From positions 1 through 56,894 of the forward strand of contig JAEOUN010000046.1 of the NCBI GenBank assembly GCA_016839245.1: a DNA stretch of 56,894 bases, read 5' to 3'. Source of the stretch: Candidatus Thorarchaeota archaeon. Lineage in GTDB: Archaea; Asgardarchaeota; Thorarchaeia; Thorarchaeales; Thorarchaeaceae. The notes under the pieces are model-generated. The model had not been told where the DNA came from, did not search any database, and was given only the letters and a program-made list of their open reading frames with translations. A program made the position numbers and the translations under genes. Within the stretch, counting starts at the first letter, position 1, and the number at the start of each line of letters is the position of its first letter. This document shows, one piece after another, positions 24,253 to 32,728 of the stretch.

Positions 24253-26376
24253 ATGTTGATGAAGAAAGATTCGCGGCGTCATCCCCGCGTGCAAACAGTC
24301 TCTACTTCTGTAAGACCTGAGCATATAACAATGGATGATAACCAACGTTACCCTTCATCAACACTTCTAGTTCAAAAATTCTCTCTTAATTCATATCACA
24401 GAATTGTATCGCGAGAAGGACATCATAGAACACCATTGACCTCTATTGTTCCATCAGATATACTTCGTAAACTCAGTGGTCGAAAATGTAACACCCTTGA
24501 TTTCGAAGTTTTATCTCTAAATTTTGATAATTTTAGGAAAGCTGTAAATTTGATACTTGAGAGAGTGTTCTCAGATTCATCCTATGCTCAATTTTTAGGT
24601 CGTGAAATAGAGAAGAGTAATGGTATGACCTATCTTGTCTTTCGGAGAGAGAATAGTCTAAAATGGAAAATAGATAATGAGTTTGGAAGACTGGTATATG
24701 AAAGACTACATCGTAACGCTCTTGAAACCGCAGCTCGTATAATCTACAGCCAGTATTCACGACGCAGACTCACCATGTCACTTCTAGACATTTTAGATTC
24801 TAACGAACAACTACTCCTGCGACTTATGACTAATAGAAGAATTCCCTCTGATCTTGCTCGCAAGACACAGGAAACTATTGAGAAGAAGTCTAGAGGTTCC
24901 TACCATTATGCTCTCTCAATATGCAGGCAAGTGAGGAGTGTATTAGAAAAAGAGGTCTACAAAACGAATCCTCTGAAAGAAGGTGAGCGAAGAAAGAGTG
25001 TTCGTGAACTACTAAAGAAAGGATCTCCTGATAAGGCACGGACTGAAACTCTAATCGTCGATAAGGTTAAGGAGTGGACACAGAATGGATTTCCCTTCAT
25101 CACTCCAACCTTCCAAAAGAACATTGTAGATTTTTCAGCTTCTACAGAGAATACTACTGGTCAGGGATATTGGTTTGAAGTGGATCCCGAACGAGATAAT
25201 GAGGTCATTCTCTACATTAAGACACCTCCTGGAATAGTAGGACATGAACTTGATACCTCTTCTCCATACAAGAGCCAGACTGTGCGATTGCGGTTCTTAA
25301 ACTGGTTTCCAAGAAAAGCTGAGAGATCTAAGAGAAAGGCACAGGCAGCAAGAGCACAGGGTCATATCCAGCGAGCTATTCAGCTTGAGTATCGGGCATC
25401 TCAGTTCGATGACATGAGTAGACAATTGATGAACACTATCAGGCTACAGCAGTTCACTCGTGAGCTTGCTAGGGAGCAAGCGCAATCTGAGAAAGACGAA
25501 GTTCGAATAAATGACCTGAAGAAGATAATCCACGAGTTGAAAAAGAGTAGACGTTCAGCACCGCCACTCATTAAGATAGAAGGAACTAGAGTATCTCTAC
25601 ATATTCCCTTCATGGCTCCAGATGAGAAATTGCTCAAAGCAACATTACGAGGAGTTTCTGCAATGAAGAGAAAAGCTGGTATTGATAGAGGCCTTAGACA
25701 TTCTATGGTAGTATCTATCAAAAATGGAGATGATTCTTATGAGGAAACCTTGATAGGAAAACAGGAACTATACGAGAGGCGGGAAAGACTCAGAAAAAAG
25801 ACACGAGTCTTGATGTCAGAAGTGGCACTAAAGCGGAACAACTGGGAGAAGAAGCATTCTAAGCAGCAGCCTCCAGCCATCCTTCTAAAGAAGGGAAGAG
25901 AGCTGGAGTCCGTATGGATTAAGATTCGTCGTTTAGATATGGAAATCTCTCATCAAGTAGCCGCTGAAACCGTCTGGTTCTGTGAGCAGCATGGCGTGAA
26001 GACCATCTACTTTGAAGACCTCCGTTCCTTTCAGGGAAAAGGAGGAATGGGAAGGCACAGCTGGAACCTCTCTACAAATCTATGGGGAATGATGATCGAG
26101 GGAGTCCACTACAGGCGAGAGGCTCTTGGTCACAGGAATGGTGGGATCTGGCTGGTAAATCCCGCATGGACCTCTCAGACTTGTCATGTCTGTGGAGAGC
26201 GCGGAGTCCGAGTCGAGAATACTATCTCTACATCTGAGAAAAAAGGAGGTGAATACTTCTACTGCTCAAGGTGCGATAGGCACTATCACGCTGATGTCAA
26301 TGCTGCACGGAACATTATGGATGTTCAACAACCTCTAGAGTCCACTGCCGTTGGTGGGCGGGCTGCTTCGACCTAG
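24253..26376 (+). CDS. tnpB: Giant TnpB-type RuvC nuclease
   Basis: RNA-guided DNA endonuclease family (IS605/IS607 TnpB, ancestor of Cas12 and Fanzor). All three RuvC residues are present: D478 in AGIDRGLRHS, E588 in IYFEDLRSF and D681 in HADVNAARNI. The inserted zinc finger is C644-x2-C647 and C671-x2-C674. At 707 residues it is much longer than typical TnpB (about 350-450). The excess is N-terminal: about 470 residues precede RuvC-I, including a basic coiled-coil-like stretch at 352-435. ATG 24253 follows the TATA box by 26 bases; ATG 24331 (residue 27) is an alternative start. The guide RNA in this family comes from the 3' end of the gene and the element's right end. Codons and catalytic residues look intact, so it is likely active. 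Confidence 0.93.
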   Translation: MLMKKDSRRHPRVQTVSTSVRPEHITMDDNQRYPSSTLLVQKFSLNSYHRIVSREGHHRTPLTSIVPSDILRKLSGRKCNTLDFEVLSLNFDNFRKAVNLILERVFSDSSYAQFLGREIEKSNGMTYLVFRRENSLKWKIDNEFGRLVYERLHRNALETAARIIYSQYSRRRLTMSLLDILDSNEQLLLRLMTNRRIPSDLARKTQETIEKKSRGSYHYALSICRQVRSVLEKEVYKTNPLKEGERRKSVRELLKKGSPDKARTETLIVDKVKEWTQNGFPFITPTFQKNIVDFSASTENTTGQGYWFEVDPERDNEVILYIKTPPGIVGHELDTSSPYKSQTVRLRFLNWFPRKAERSKRKAQAARAQGHIQRAIQLEYRASQFDDMSRQLMNTIRLQQFTRELAREQAQSEKDEVRINDLKKIIHELKKSRRSAPPLIKIEGTRVSLHIPFMAPDEKLLKATLRGVSAMKRKAGIDRGLRHSMVVSIKNGDDSYEETLIGKQELYERRERLRKKTRVLMSEVALKRNNWEKKHSKQQPPAILLKKGRELESVWIKIRRLDMEISHQVAAETVWFCEQHGVKTIYFEDLRSFQGKGGMGRHSWNLSTNLWGMMIEGVHYRREALGHRNGGIWLVNPAWTSQTCHVCGERGVRVENTISTSEKKGGEYFYCSRCDRHYHADVNAARNIMDVQQPLESTAVGGRAAST

Positions 26377-26404
26377 TGTCCAAGTTTGCCCATTTAACAA
26401 TCAA

Positions 26405-26429
26405 CGGTCATGTATTGCGGTATTGACCG
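26405..26429 (+). ncRNA. Hairpin downstream of tnpB, candidate part of the guide (omega/re) RNA
   Basis: CGGTCA (26405-26410) and TGACCG (26424-26429) form a six-base stem around a 13-base loop, about 30 bases after the tnpB stop. In TnpB systems the guide RNA scaffold spans the tnpB 3' end and the right element end, with the guide immediately outside, so this position is right. No expression or covariance evidence is available, and the hairpin could instead belong to the eS30 promoter region. Confidence 0.3.
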
Positions 26430-26547
26430 GTGTTATTAAGGTCGTCAGACTTTTTCAAGTTAAAAAAAGACAATAAAATACGGTGTCAATTGGATACCTT
26501 TTTATGACAACTTTTCAAAATTATATCTAGTCAAAGGTGAAGATTAG

Positions 26548-26709
26548 ATGCCAGGTTCACATGGTTCACTAACAAAGGCAGGAAAAGTCCGTGAGTCCAC
26601 ACCAAAAGTGAAAGGACGCGAGAGACATACTCCAATCCCTCGTATTAGAAATAAGAGGAACTATGTAAAGAGATATGTCAGAGGACAGATCATTGGAGTA
26701 AGAAAATAA
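26548..26709 (+). CDS. rps30e: Ribosomal protein eS30
   Basis: Small-subunit protein shared by eukaryotes and some archaea. The 53-residue product MPGSHGSLTKAGKVRESTPK... continues with a KGRERHTPIPRIRNKRNYVK stretch and ends RGQIIGVRK, the eS30 core (H-G-S-L-x-R/K-A-G-K-V-R at the N-terminus, K-x-x-P-R-x-x-N-R/K at the end). There is no ubiquitin-like fusion. It is too short for a usual ORF cut-off but complete from ATG to TAA. Standing alone between the mobile element and pyrK, it has its own AT-rich promoter region. Confidence 0.93.
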   Translation: MPGSHGSLTKAGKVRESTPKVKGRERHTPIPRIRNKRNYVKRYVRGQIIGVRK

Positions 26710-26725
26710 TCATCTTTCTTTAGAT

Positions 26726-27547
26726 TCAAAACGATTTCTTTATTCCCACCGCGTCCCGGTGATATTTTCCAAAATCAGTAAGTTTTGAGAGTTGAACTCC
26801 AGTAAAGACAGGACCATCATGACAGACAAGATACCCCGTGGGATCAATAGCGCAGGTACCACAGATGCCACATCCACATTTCATAAATCGTTCAAGAGAA
26901 GCTTGAATAGGAATTCTATGATTCACTGCTAATTTGTGAAGAGTAGCCATCATGAGTTCAGGACCACAGGTATACATCATATCAAAATCATGAGTAGTAA
27001 GGAGTTGCTCAGCAGCGTCAGTTGCTAGACCTTTGTATCCTAGGCTGCCATCATCTGTAGCAATTTCAAGATTGAAGTTTGATGATGTATTGATGGAAAA
27101 CTCGTTGTGATAGAGTAGTTCATCTTTTGTCTTAGCGGCTATCAAGAGTGTAACCTCTACGTCTTTCTTAAGTAGAGTATAGACTAGCGGTCTCAGAGGT
27201 GCCATTCCTACACCACCTCCAATTACTAAAGCCTTCTTTGGAATACTATTGAAGAATGTACCAAATGGACCTCGAATTCCAATCCAGTCACGAGGTGCCA
27301 GCGAACATAATCTACTGGTAGCCTCACCTATTGGTGAAACTGTTATTGCAATCGATGAAGCATCCTGCTCTGAGATGCTCATGGGAATTTCATCAACTTC
27401 AGGAATCCATACCATGAGAAATTGTCCCGGCTGAAATTCTGTCAGAGTTTCAGAGGTAAATTTCAGAGTTCGTATCGATGGAGTTTCTTGGATTATTTCA
27501 GAGATTCTCACAGAGTGTGGATTGCCCATCAAATGTTCCGTGTTCAT
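26726..27547 (-). CDS. pyrK: Dihydroorotate dehydrogenase electron-transfer subunit
   Basis: FAD and [2Fe-2S] subunit that passes electrons from dihydroorotate dehydrogenase to NAD in pyrimidine synthesis. 273 residues. FAD-binding segment QPGQFLMVWIPEVDE is followed by PIGEATSRL, the NAD-binding part has VIGGGVGMAPLRPLV, and the C-terminal cluster ligands are CGCGICGTC...C. The ATG overlaps the pyrD stop (ATGA), the normal coupling of the type 1B enzyme pair. Confidence 0.94.
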   Translation of the reverse strand: MNTEHLMGNPHSVRISEIIQETPSIRTLKFTSETLTEFQPGQFLMVWIPEVDEIPMSISEQDASSIAITVSPIGEATSRLCSLAPRDWIGIRGPFGTFFNSIPKKALVIGGGVGMAPLRPLVYTLLKKDVEVTLLIAAKTKDELLYHNEFSINTSSNFNLEIATDDGSLGYKGLATDAAEQLLTTHDFDMMYTCGPELMMATLHKLAVNHRIPIQASLERFMKCGCGICGTCAIDPTGYLVCHDGPVFTGVQLSKLTDFGKYHRDAVGIKKSF

Positions 27548-28419
27548 TGCAGTTTCCCTCCCGCCTTACCAATAATTTCCGAGATGTTTCGATATCCTCT
27601 CTCGTCAAGATAGGATTTGATACCTTGCTTAATCTTTGAAAAGACTGCCATATCCTCCATGACTGCTGTTCCAATTTGAATTGCACTGGCTCCTGCAAGA
27701 TGCATCTCTATAGCATCTTTCCAATTGGATACACCTCCAACACCTATAATTGGGATGGAGAGAGCATTATAGAGATCGTACACACACCGTACGGCAATCG
27801 GAAAGATTGGTGGACCCGAGAGACCTCCAACTTTGTTCCCAAGAACTGGAGTCATTTGTTGAATATCGATCCTCATTCCGCGAACAGTATTGATTGCTAC
27901 AATTGCATCCGCGCCTGCATCTTGAGCAGCCATACCGACTGCAACATAATCAGATGCATTAGGAGTTATCTTGGCAAACACAGGCAAGTCAGTGACTTTT
28001 TTCACTGCTTTGACATATTCTGATGTGAGCTGAGGGCTATGAGAAATCTGACTGATTTCAGCATGAGGACAGGAGAGATTCAATTCAATAGCGCTAGGGC
28101 TCATCAGACTTCCTCGTTCAGCAAGTTCTGCTATCCCTTTAGATGTTTCAGAAAAAATACTAAGGATAAAAGTGGCTTTTGCTTTTCTAAGGATTTCCAG
28201 TTCATCTTGGATAGAATTGATACCAGGGTTAGTGAGCCCTACAGCATTTAAGAGACCGCCATGAGACTCAGCAAGAGCCGGTCCCGGATGCCCTTTTCTT
28301 GGACTGGTGCCAATCGATTTTGTAACAACAGCATCTGCTCCATGTTCCAAAACTCTAAGCATTGTGGATGCAGCAACTCCCAAGATACCCGATGCTAGCC
28401 AATAGCCTTGAATTTTCAA
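27544..28419 (-). CDS. pyrD: Dihydroorotate dehydrogenase, type 1B catalytic subunit
   Basis: FMN enzyme that oxidises dihydroorotate to orotate. Visible family segments: WLASGILGVAAS at the N-terminus, LNLSCPHAE (with the active-site loop further on), VFAKITPNASDYV, and the FMN phosphate site IIGVGGVSNWKDAIEM. I place the start at TTG 28419, preceded by the ribosome-binding-like AGGGTGA; a longer frame from ATG 28473 overlaps the divergent nop5 start and adds residues unlike the family. Co-transcribed with pyrK downstream. It shares a gap of 44 bases with nop5. Confidence 0.93.
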   Translation of the reverse strand: MKIQGYWLASGILGVAASTMLRVLEHGADAVVTKSIGTSPRKGHPGPALAESHGGLLNAVGLTNPGINSIQDELEILRKAKATFILSIFSETSKGIAELAERGSLMSPSAIELNLSCPHAEISQISHSPQLTSEYVKAVKKVTDLPVFAKITPNASDYVAVGMAAQDAGADAIVAINTVRGMRIDIQQMTPVLGNKVGGLSGPPIFPIAVRCVYDLYNALSIPIIGVGGVSNWKDAIEMHLAGASAIQIGTAVMEDMAVFSKIKQGIKSYLDERGYRNISEIIGKAGGKLQ

Positions 28420-28463
28420 TTGGTCACCCTGAAAAAACTGTATACTGCTTCGTAATAAGCTAG

Positions 28464-29801
28464 TTGGCAACATTTATTCGCACAGTTGATATTCAAGCAA
28501 TCCATCCAAATAAGGAAGGAATCATTGTGCCTGTCTATCTTGCATTGTCTGCCTTTGGAGTGTTCATACTCGATGAGAAGAATAATGTGGTTGCGAAATA
28601 TCTCTTTTATCCGGATGCATCTCAGGCAGCCACCAACCTCCTCACAATAAGTGAGGAAAAACCATCATCATTAGTTGCCACAATAGCTGATGAAATTAAG
28701 AAACTAGGAGAGAAGCAAGTAATCATTGAGGACCAGATGTTAGCACGATTACTGTCAAAAAGCGGGGAAATCACCGTAAGGTTCGAATCCAATAAGGTGA
28801 CAAAATGGTTTAGAGAGAATCAATTCGACTACCTCAATAAACTAGGGATTGTTAATACAATTGAAGAAGTCGCATCTTATAGACACGATGTTGCAATTAG
28901 ATTAGCAAAATCCAAAGTCAGTATAGCAAGTGAAGAAAAAGACCTTCTTGTCAAGAATGCCATAGATGCTATCGATGAAGTAGATAAATCGATAAACGTA
29001 CTTGTAATGAGATTACGAGAATGGTACTCGGTCCATCATCCCTCACTAAGTACTATCGTAGAGGACCAGGATCAATTTGCTCGGATTCTGAGAGAAGTCA
29101 GTGGCAAAGAACGCATGAGTCGTAAATCGTTAGAAGACGCAGGCGTCCCTTCTAACATCATAGATCGAGTACTTGACGCCATTCCTGGTGACATTGGAGG
29201 ACAACTACGAGAATCGGATCTTGCAATTATTAGAAACCTAGCCGCTGCTATAGATACATTATATGATTCAAGAAAGAGTCTTGAGGAATATGTTAGTGAA
29301 GTAATGAACATAGTTGCACCAAATGTGACAACCCTTGTTGGACCATTGATTGGAGCTCGTTTAATAAGCCTTGCAGGGTCTCTGAAAGATTTAGCTAGTA
29401 AACCTTCAAGTACAGTACAGGTTTTTGGAGCAGAAAAAGCACTATTTAGGAGTCTGAAGACTGGAGCAGATCCTCCCAAACATGGGATTATCTATAGGGT
29501 TCCAGAAGTACATAATGCATTATATTGGCAACGAGGAAAAGTTGCACGGGCACTTGCTGGAAAATTGTCAATTGCAGCTAGGATAGACGCATATTCGGAT
29601 AGAAACGAAGGAGAAACGCTCAAAGAAGACTTCATGTCAAGAGTCGAAGAAATCAAGAAACAAAATCCAGAACCTCCGCCAGTCAAGCCACACAAACCCA
29701 AAGAAGTAGAGAAAAAGAAGGTACCAAGAAAGGGACAGGACCGTAGAGGTCGTGGAAAGAAAAACTCAGATTATAAACAGAGAGGAGGAAAACGGAAGTA
29801 A
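28464..29801 (+). CDS. nop5: Nop5 (Nop56/58), box C/D sRNP core protein
   Basis: Scaffold protein of the box C/D ribonucleoprotein that directs 2'-O-methylation of rRNA and tRNA by fibrillarin. 445 residues. N-terminal domain, central coiled coil, and the Nop domain with VAPNVTTLVGPLIGARLISL and LASKPSSTVQVFGAEKALFR are all recognisable. The C-terminal 50 residues are a lysine-rich tail (KPHKPKEVEKKKVPRKG...), as in eukaryotic Nop56/58. TTG start. Its TAA overlaps the fibrillarin ATG. Confidence 0.96.
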   Translation: MATFIRTVDIQAIHPNKEGIIVPVYLALSAFGVFILDEKNNVVAKYLFYPDASQAATNLLTISEEKPSSLVATIADEIKKLGEKQVIIEDQMLARLLSKSGEITVRFESNKVTKWFRENQFDYLNKLGIVNTIEEVASYRHDVAIRLAKSKVSIASEEKDLLVKNAIDAIDEVDKSINVLVMRLREWYSVHHPSLSTIVEDQDQFARILREVSGKERMSRKSLEDAGVPSNIIDRVLDAIPGDIGGQLRESDLAIIRNLAAAIDTLYDSRKSLEEYVSEVMNIVAPNVTTLVGPLIGARLISLAGSLKDLASKPSSTVQVFGAEKALFRSLKTGADPPKHGIIYRVPEVHNALYWQRGKVARALAGKLSIAARIDAYSDRNEGETLKEDFMSRVEEIKKQNPEPPPVKPHKPKEVEKKKVPRKGQDRRGRGKKNSDYKQRGGKRK

Positions 29802-30499
29802 TGACATCAATAGAACCATACAAGTTCACAGGAGTATACACTGTTAGAGATGATGACCAAAGTTCAATTGCAACTAGATCAATTGCTCCTGGAAAAAGTG
29901 TTTATGGAGAGAAATTGATTGCTCACGAAAGCAATGAATATCGACTCTGGTCACCAAGAAGATCCAAACTTGCAGCAGCCATCAAGTTAGGATTATCAGA
30001 GATGCCGATACAACCAGGCTCTAAAGTTCTCTACCTTGGTGCAGCATCTGGTACCACCGTAAGTCATTGTTCAGATATTGTAGCTAAGAGCGGAGTTATC
30101 TATGCAGTAGAGTTCTCTCAACGTACAGTGCGAGATCTGATTCAACTCGCAACCGTACGGAAAAATATCGTTCCAATTTTAGATGATGCAAGACACCCTG
30201 CACGTTATGCCCCTCTGATATCAGATACGATAGAGGTTGTCTATCAAGATGTAGCGCAACCAAATCAAGCAAGTATACTATATGAGAATCTGAAAACCTT
30301 CTGTTCTTTTGGAGCTTGGGGTATGCTAGCGATTAAAGCAAGAAGTATTGATTCAACATCGAGCCTAGATGAGGTCTATGGCAGAGAGGTTGCGGAACTT
30401 GATAGTAGAGGACTCGAAATCGTTGAAAACATTGATTTGAATCCGCTAGAGAAGGACCATAGATTCATTGTCTGTAGAGTGACGGAGGATATGGGTTGA
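29801..30499 (+). CDS. flpA: Fibrillarin-like rRNA/tRNA 2'-O-methyltransferase
   Basis: S-adenosylmethionine-dependent catalytic subunit of the box C/D sRNP. 232 residues. The SAM site GSKVLYLGAASGTTVSHCSD, the acidic strand VIYAVEFSQRTVRDL and the NIVPILDDARHP segment (with the catalytic Asp) are standard, followed by VVYQDVAQPNQA. It overlaps nop5 by one base upstream and the UPF0216 gene by four bases downstream, so the operon is tight. Confidence 0.96.
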   Translation: MTSIEPYKFTGVYTVRDDDQSSIATRSIAPGKSVYGEKLIAHESNEYRLWSPRRSKLAAAIKLGLSEMPIQPGSKVLYLGAASGTTVSHCSDIVAKSGVIYAVEFSQRTVRDLIQLATVRKNIVPILDDARHPARYAPLISDTIEVVYQDVAQPNQASILYENLKTFCSFGAWGMLAIKARSIDSTSSLDEVYGREVAELDSRGLEIVENIDLNPLEKDHRFIVCRVTEDMG

Positions 30500-30978
30500 G
30501 CCCAAGTATCGACAATTTTCTTCAGCACGAAATTGAAACTTTAAACGATCATCTTCCCGAATTCAGAGTGACATTGAAGGAGTTACTCATTCAAGACGAA
30601 CCGAAATTTTATACACGATGCGGAGATGTGTCCGTCTTTCGTATCGAAGATATTGAATTTCTTAGAGATGAAGTTCCCGAAATATTCCATGATGATATTC
30701 GGTTACCAATTATAATTCTTAGACGCCTTGATTATGGACCAGGTATCTATACAGTAGCTGGAAATAAAGCAGAACTGTTTACAATTCATAAAGTCCTAGG
30801 ATATGATAACCTATCATGGGAAAATTTCAGTAGTTGGGTACCTGTCGAGCAGCTAGCAAGACCACAAATTCAAAAAATCAGACAGAAAATGCCCTCTACA
30901 ACGACTATTGGGATAGTTTTTACTACAGACAAGAAGAAATCAAAAACTGATAATTCCATGAGTGAATTTCAGTATTAG
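30496..30978 (+). CDS. UPF0216 (DUF61) family protein
   Basis: A 160-residue archaeal conserved protein of unknown function. The segment LPEFRVTLKELL with a later FRIEDIEFLRDEVPE and the LPIIILRRLDYGPGIYTVAG motif correspond to the DUF61 core as I remember it. TTG start overlapping the fibrillarin stop. Position after nop5-flpA hints at a link to RNA metabolism, which is inference only. Confidence 0.7.
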   Translation: MSPSIDNFLQHEIETLNDHLPEFRVTLKELLIQDEPKFYTRCGDVSVFRIEDIEFLRDEVPEIFHDDIRLPIIILRRLDYGPGIYTVAGNKAELFTIHKVLGYDNLSWENFSSWVPVEQLARPQIQKIRQKMPSTTTIGIVFTTDKKKSKTDNSMSEFQY

Positions 30979-31015
30979 ATATCCTGAAAAGGGTTGACAA
31001 CTAATTTAGGATTGG

Positions 31016-31981
31016 TTGATAATATTGACCAAGGCTCGAACTCAACTGACAGAGGAGGTAATATCTCAGTTAGATGAGGTTGGGTTTAGTCTTTCTTCAC
31101 AATGCGATGTTCGGCCAAGTTGTTTTGATCTTGTGGCACGTAAAGGAGATAGATTACTTCTTGTTAAAGTTCTAGCTAACATTGATGCATTAACAAAGGA
31201 TGATGCAGAAGCTTTGCAGCTCGTTGCGCAATTCTTTAATGCAACACCATTGATAGTTGGAAAAAAGACAAGAAAGGGCGATCTCGACTCAGGTGTGGTA
31301 TACAAACGCCATGGACTTTCGAGCATTACACCTCATAGTTTTCAGAGCATAATCACCGAAGACCGAATGCCAAAGGAGTTTGCACAGCGAGGTGGTCGTC
31401 TGGTTGCAATCGATGGAGCAAAACTTCGGGAAGCAAGGTTGAAACACAAAATGAGTACTGGAAACCTTGCTGAATGTGTCCAGGTTTCAGCACGAGCAAT
31501 TCTTGCCTATGAAAAGGATGAGATGGATGTCAGTATTGATACTGCGGAACGTCTTGAAGAGGTTCTTGAAACAGATCTCATGATTCCAATTGATGTTCTA
31601 AAGGAACCACGAGAGGTACTTACCTCGAAGATCAGCACACCAACGGATTTTCTTGAAGTCCGTGTGAATGAATTCTTTGCACGACTAGGAATGAGAGTAT
31701 TATGGACAGATAGAGCACCATTCCATGTTGCTGCAAAAGAAGAGGGAACTCCAGTGATATCTGGAGTTGGGTCAATTAAGAGTTGGAGTCTGAAGAAAAG
31801 GACGGAAATTTTGAAGAGTGTTTCTCATGTTTCCGAGTCAGATGCGGTGATTTTCGTGGAAGAGGGAGTCAGCGAGGAAAGTGTTTCAGACATCCCGGTC
31901 ATAAGACAGCTTGAATTAGATGGTATCGATAAACCAAGAGAACTCAAGAAGATAATAACAGAACGGTCTGGAGAACAATAG
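31016..31981 (+). CDS. HTH transcriptional regulator (COG1395 type)
   Basis: A 321-residue archaeal regulator. Residues about 1-115 look like a nuclease-fold-like N-terminal domain (DVRPSCFDLVARKGDRLLLV with the D...K arrangement of a degenerate restriction-like fold). Residues about 130-195 form an XRE-family helix-turn-helix (LREARLKHKMSTGNLAECVQ then SARAILAYEKDEMDVSIDTA). The last third is a conserved domain without known role. TTG 31016 or TTG 31025 could start it. Downstream of, and probably in one operon with, nop5-flpA-UPF0216. Confidence 0.8.
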   Translation: MIILTKARTQLTEEVISQLDEVGFSLSSQCDVRPSCFDLVARKGDRLLLVKVLANIDALTKDDAEALQLVAQFFNATPLIVGKKTRKGDLDSGVVYKRHGLSSITPHSFQSIITEDRMPKEFAQRGGRLVAIDGAKLREARLKHKMSTGNLAECVQVSARAILAYEKDEMDVSIDTAERLEEVLETDLMIPIDVLKEPREVLTSKISTPTDFLEVRVNEFFARLGMRVLWTDRAPFHVAAKEEGTPVISGVGSIKSWSLKKRTEILKSVSHVSESDAVIFVEEGVSEESVSDIPVIRQLELDGIDKPRELKKIITERSGEQ

Positions 31982-31984
31982 AAA

Positions 31985-32668
31985 CTAATCAAGTCGTGTC
32001 TGGTGCATGGATTCTTCATCGATGATTCTTCTAACAGAATTCCAGCTCTTTCTAACAATTGTTGGTAATTTGTAATTCATCCGTACTATATCCCTAACAA
32101 ACTGCACAGTCTTCGGATCATTAGGATACCCGGACCCAAAATCACCGTAGGTTTCATGAAATCGACCAATGATACTATCCCTCTCTACTTTCGCTAGTAT
32201 CGAAGCTGCGGATACAATTTGGTACTTTGAATCAGCTTTGTGCTCTGAAACTATTTTTGTCCCAAGAGACATCAAACCACTTAATTTACCGATTTTTATA
32301 CCGAACCTGTCAGGCAAGACATCAGCAGCATCTAAATAGAGTTCACTTGGTCTCAGTGCCTTTGCAATGGCAGCAAACTCGGTAACTTCGATTTCATTTA
32401 GTGTTGTGTGCTTTCTCCGCTTGTCAATATCCTGCGCTGATACTTTTCGGATTATTACCTTCTTTGCAATCTGCTCTATCTGCCTTTTGAGTTTGACACG
32501 ACGTAATGGAGTAAGTGCTTTAGAGTCCTTAACGCCAATAGATTGCAGAGTCGCCATCTCCTCACTGTCAATAATAACACCGCAGAAGACCATAGGTCCA
32601 ATCATCGGACCTCGTCCAGCCTCATCAATCCCTGCAATACCTTGGAGATGAGTTCCTCCTGAAGTCAT
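31985..32668 (-). CDS. rnhB: Ribonuclease HII
   Basis: Endonuclease that removes ribonucleotides and RNA primers from DNA-RNA hybrids. 227 residues. Active-site residues are visible: GIDEAGRGPMIGPMV (first Asp-Glu pair), LYLDAADVLPDRF (third acid) and HKADSKYQIVSAASILAKVERD (fourth acid and conserved Tyr/Ser region). Convergent with the HTH gene, only three bases apart. Confidence 0.95.
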   Translation of the reverse strand: MTSGGTHLQGIAGIDEAGRGPMIGPMVFCGVIIDSEEMATLQSIGVKDSKALTPLRRVKLKRQIEQIAKKVIIRKVSAQDIDKRRKHTTLNEIEVTEFAAIAKALRPSELYLDAADVLPDRFGIKIGKLSGLMSLGTKIVSEHKADSKYQIVSAASILAKVERDSIIGRFHETYGDFGSGYPNDPKTVQFVRDIVRMNYKLPTIVRKSWNSVRRIIDEESMHQTRLD

Positions 32669-32728
32669 ACTTTCTCAAAGAACAGTGTTGCTTATTACCA
32701 TCGCGGATGTTGATAGAATAAGAAAGAG

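Larger units (their letters stand above)
18650..26430. mobile_element. IS607-like composite element carrying a giant TnpB and a 1655-residue nuclease-motif protein
   Basis: The segment holds, left to right, a decayed serine-recombinase gene (+), a 5-kb gene read on the opposite strand, and a TnpB-type gene (+). tnpA upstream of tnpB on the same strand is the IS607 layout, but here a long antisense gene lies between them. IS607 elements lack terminal inverted repeats and target duplications, and I see none, so the ends are estimates: left between the 18041-18616 gene and tnpA, right between the tnpB stop and eS30 at 26548. With the recombinase dead, the element should be immobile unless helped in trans, yet the two large genes are intact, which argues that they are kept for another reason. 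Confidence 0.6.
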
